Below are positions 5,092 through 6,277 of a stretch of 6,277 nt of DNA, piece after piece; positions within the stretch are counted from its first letter, which is position 1, and every line of letters begins with the position of its first letter. Source of the DNA: JABCZZ01 sp964454545 (GTDB lineage Bacteria; Pseudomonadota; Alphaproteobacteria; Rickettsiales; JABCZZ01); assembly GCA_964454545.1 (NCBI GenBank), contig CAYVTI010000067.1, positions 1 through 6,277 of the forward strand, read 5' to 3'. The notes under the pieces are model-generated. The model saw nothing but the letters and a program-made list of their open reading frames with translations, made no database searches and was not told where the DNA came from. The translations under genes were made by a program, and so were the position numbers.

Positions 5092-5388
5092 ATGAAAGTC
5101 AAACCGTTGCATGACCGTGTATTGGTGCGCCGCCTTGAGCAGGAAGAAAAGACTGCCGGCGGGATTATCATTCCTGATACGGCGAAAGAAAAGCCGCAGC
5201 AGGGTAAAGTTCTGGCAGTAGGCTCCGGCGCCCGTGACGACTCCGGCAAAATCATCCCGCTGGACGTAAAGGTCGGCGATGTGGTGCTGTTCGCCAAATG
5301 GGGCGGAACCGAGGTCAGAATTGACGGGGAAGACCTGCTGGTCATGAAGGAATCCGACATCATAGCAATCATTGAAGAAAAGAAATAA
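5092..5388 (+). CDS. groES: GroES, 10 kDa co-chaperonin
   Basis: GroES forms the heptameric lid that caps GroEL and closes the folding chamber in the cytosol. The 98-residue product has the normal length and begins MKVKPLHDRVLVRR. The mobile loop that contacts GroEL runs from about 16 to 33, with the hydrophobic tripeptide I25-I26-I27 in GGIIIP. The roof loop region is near SGARDDSGK (45-53), and the C-terminal part shows KVGDVVLFAKWGGTEV (60-75) and the typical EDLLVMKESDIIAII ending. The ATG at 5092 is chosen over one at 5077 because it gives the family N-terminus and is preceded by GGAG (5079-5082) at 9 bases; the 5077 ATG overlaps that ribosome binding site. It is first in an operon with groEL, 34 bases before it, under the heat-shock promoter. 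Nothing is odd about the sequence. Confidence 0.97.
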   Translation: MKVKPLHDRVLVRRLEQEEKTAGGIIIPDTAKEKPQQGKVLAVGSGARDDSGKIIPLDVKVGDVVLFAKWGGTEVRIDGEDLLVMKESDIIAIIEEKK

Positions 5389-5407
5389 CTGTACGTCTTA
5401 AATATAT

Positions 5408-5413
5408 AAGGAG
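5408..5413 (+). promoter_or_regulatory. Ribosome binding site of groEL
   Basis: AAGGAG, 9 bases before the ATG at 5423, within the 34-base groES-groEL gap. No promoter or terminator is seen in the gap, so the two genes should be co-transcribed. Confidence 0.8.
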
Positions 5414-5422
5414 ATCTAACAT

Positions 5423-6277
5423 ATGGCTAAAATGCTTAAATTCGGAACGGATGCACGCGAACAGATACTGCTCGGCGCAGACATTCTCGCAAACGCAGTT
5501 AAAGTGACGCTGGGCCCCAAAGGCCGCAATGTCGTCATAGACAAATCCTATGGTGCGCCACGCATCACCAAGGATGGCGTAACCGTTGCTAAGGAAATCA
5601 CTCTTGCCAACAAATACCAGAACATGGGCGCGCAGATGCTACGCGAAGTAGCCAGCAAGACCAATGACATCGCTGGCGACGGCACCACCACCGCGACCGT
5701 TCTCGCCCAGGCAATTCTGCGTGAAGGCTGCAAGGCAGTTGCCGCAGGCCTCAACCCGATGGACCTGAAGCGTGGCATTGATAAGGCTGTGGACGTGGTC
5801 GTAGAGGATATAAAAAAGAAAAGCAAAGCCATAAGCTCGCAGGAAGAAATCGCCCAAGTAGGCACTATTTCCGCCAATGGCGATACCCAGATCGGTGAAA
5901 AAATCGCGGATGCGATGAAGAAAGTCGGCAAGGAAGGCGTCATCACTGTGGAAGAAGCCAAGGGCCTGGAATTTGAAGTCGATGTCGTCGAAGGCATGAT
6001 GTTCGATCGCGGCTATCTCTCCCCTTATTTCATCACCAATCCAGACAAGATGACCGTCGAGCTCGATACCCCCTATATACTACTGTTTGAGAAAAAGCTT
6101 TCCGGCCTGCAGCCTATGCTGCCGCTGCTCGAAGCCGTCGTCCAGTCAGGCAAGCCGCTGCTCATTATCGCGGAAGACGTGGAAGGCGAAGCGCTGGCGA
6201 CCCTCGTGGTTAACAAGCTGCGCGGCGGCCTGAAAGTCGCTGCGGTTAAAGCTCCCGGCTTCGGCGATCGCCGCAAG
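5423..6277 (+). CDS. groEL: GroEL, 60 kDa chaperonin (N-terminal 285 residues; runs off the window)
   Basis: GroEL is the double-ring ATP-driven chaperonin that folds proteins in the cytosol together with GroES. The frame is open from ATG 5423 to the last base (285 full codons) with no stop, about half of the usual 540-550 residues. The visible part covers the equatorial ATPase segment (about 1-133), the first intermediate segment (about 134-189) and most of the apical domain. The nucleotide loop TLGPKGRN is at 29-36, KDGVTVAKE at 50-58, and GDGTTTATVLAQ at 85-96, where D86 equals E. coli D87. The apical substrate-binding residues Y198, Y202 and F203 lie in RGYLSPYFITNPDK (196-209), and MLPLLEAV is at 232-239. 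The visible end, VKAPGFGDRRK, is highly conserved. The N-terminus is one residue shorter than in E. coli. The product is certain; the C-terminal end cannot be judged. Confidence 0.97.
   Translation, partial: MAKMLKFGTDAREQILLGADILANAVKVTLGPKGRNVVIDKSYGAPRITKDGVTVAKEITLANKYQNMGAQMLREVASKTNDIAGDGTTTATVLAQAILREGCKAVAAGLNPMDLKRGIDKAVDVVVEDIKKKSKAISSQEEIAQVGTISANGDTQIGEKIADAMKKVGKEGVITVEEAKGLEFEVDVVEGMMFDRGYLSPYFITNPDKMTVELDTPYILLFEKKLSGLQPMLPLLEAVVQSGKPLLIIAEDVEGEALATLVVNKLRGGLKVAAVKAPGFGDRRK

Noticed and set aside
1..6277. CRISPR array, insertion sequence, prophage, toxin-antitoxin or tRNA gene
   Set aside because: No regularly spaced repeats, transposase, integrase, terminal inverted repeats, small paired genes or cloverleaf sequence were seen. 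The window is mostly ordinary housekeeping DNA.

Overview
The window looks like chromosomal DNA of an alphaproteobacterium. HisA, HisH, ComM, S4, GroES and GroEL all read like alphaproteobacterial family members, and groESL has a CTTGAA-type heat-shock promoter as is usual in that class. Nothing in the sequence fixes the genus. Wobble positions in the core genes are mixed to GC-leaning. One partial gene at the left edge is clearly different, with about a quarter G/C at third positions by manual count.

Layout from left to right. (1) Bases 2-391, plus strand: the C-terminal end of an unrecognised protein with a proline/glycine/arginine-rich tail, open to the left edge. (2) Bases 398-3928, minus strand, read right to left: comM, hisH, a GNAT acetyltransferase and hisA. 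comM and hisH overlap by 4 bases (ATGA). A 56-base gap before the GNAT gene holds a good promoter placed so that the transcript would be leaderless. GNAT and hisA overlap by 1 base (TGATG). The first gene converges on hisA with only 6 bases between the stop codons. hisF, the obligate partner of HisH, is not in the window. (3) Bases 3929-4149: a non-coding gap with short direct repeats and a weak candidate comM promoter. (4) Bases 4150-4767, minus strand: rpsD, starting at a GTG set by a strong ribosome binding site. Upstream lie a 128-base, GC-rich, hairpin-forming leader and a near-consensus promoter. (5) Bases 4985 to the right edge, plus strand: a heat-shock promoter, a small hairpin in the 5' leader, groES, and the first 285 codons of groEL, which runs off the window.

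How the genes work together. HisH supplies ammonia to HisF, and HisA makes the HisF substrate, so two consecutive histidine-pathway proteins are made here. ComM is a DNA branch-migration helicase of natural transformation, and its overlap with hisH suggests co-translation rather than shared function. GroES and GroEL form the chaperonin. S4 is a primary 16S rRNA-binding protein.

I do not see a defence system, mobile element, CRISPR array, tRNA or rRNA gene. The observations most worth a second look are the structured rpsD leader, the probable leaderless GNAT-hisA transcript inside the his cluster, the comM-hisH coupling, and the compositionally foreign gene end at the left edge.
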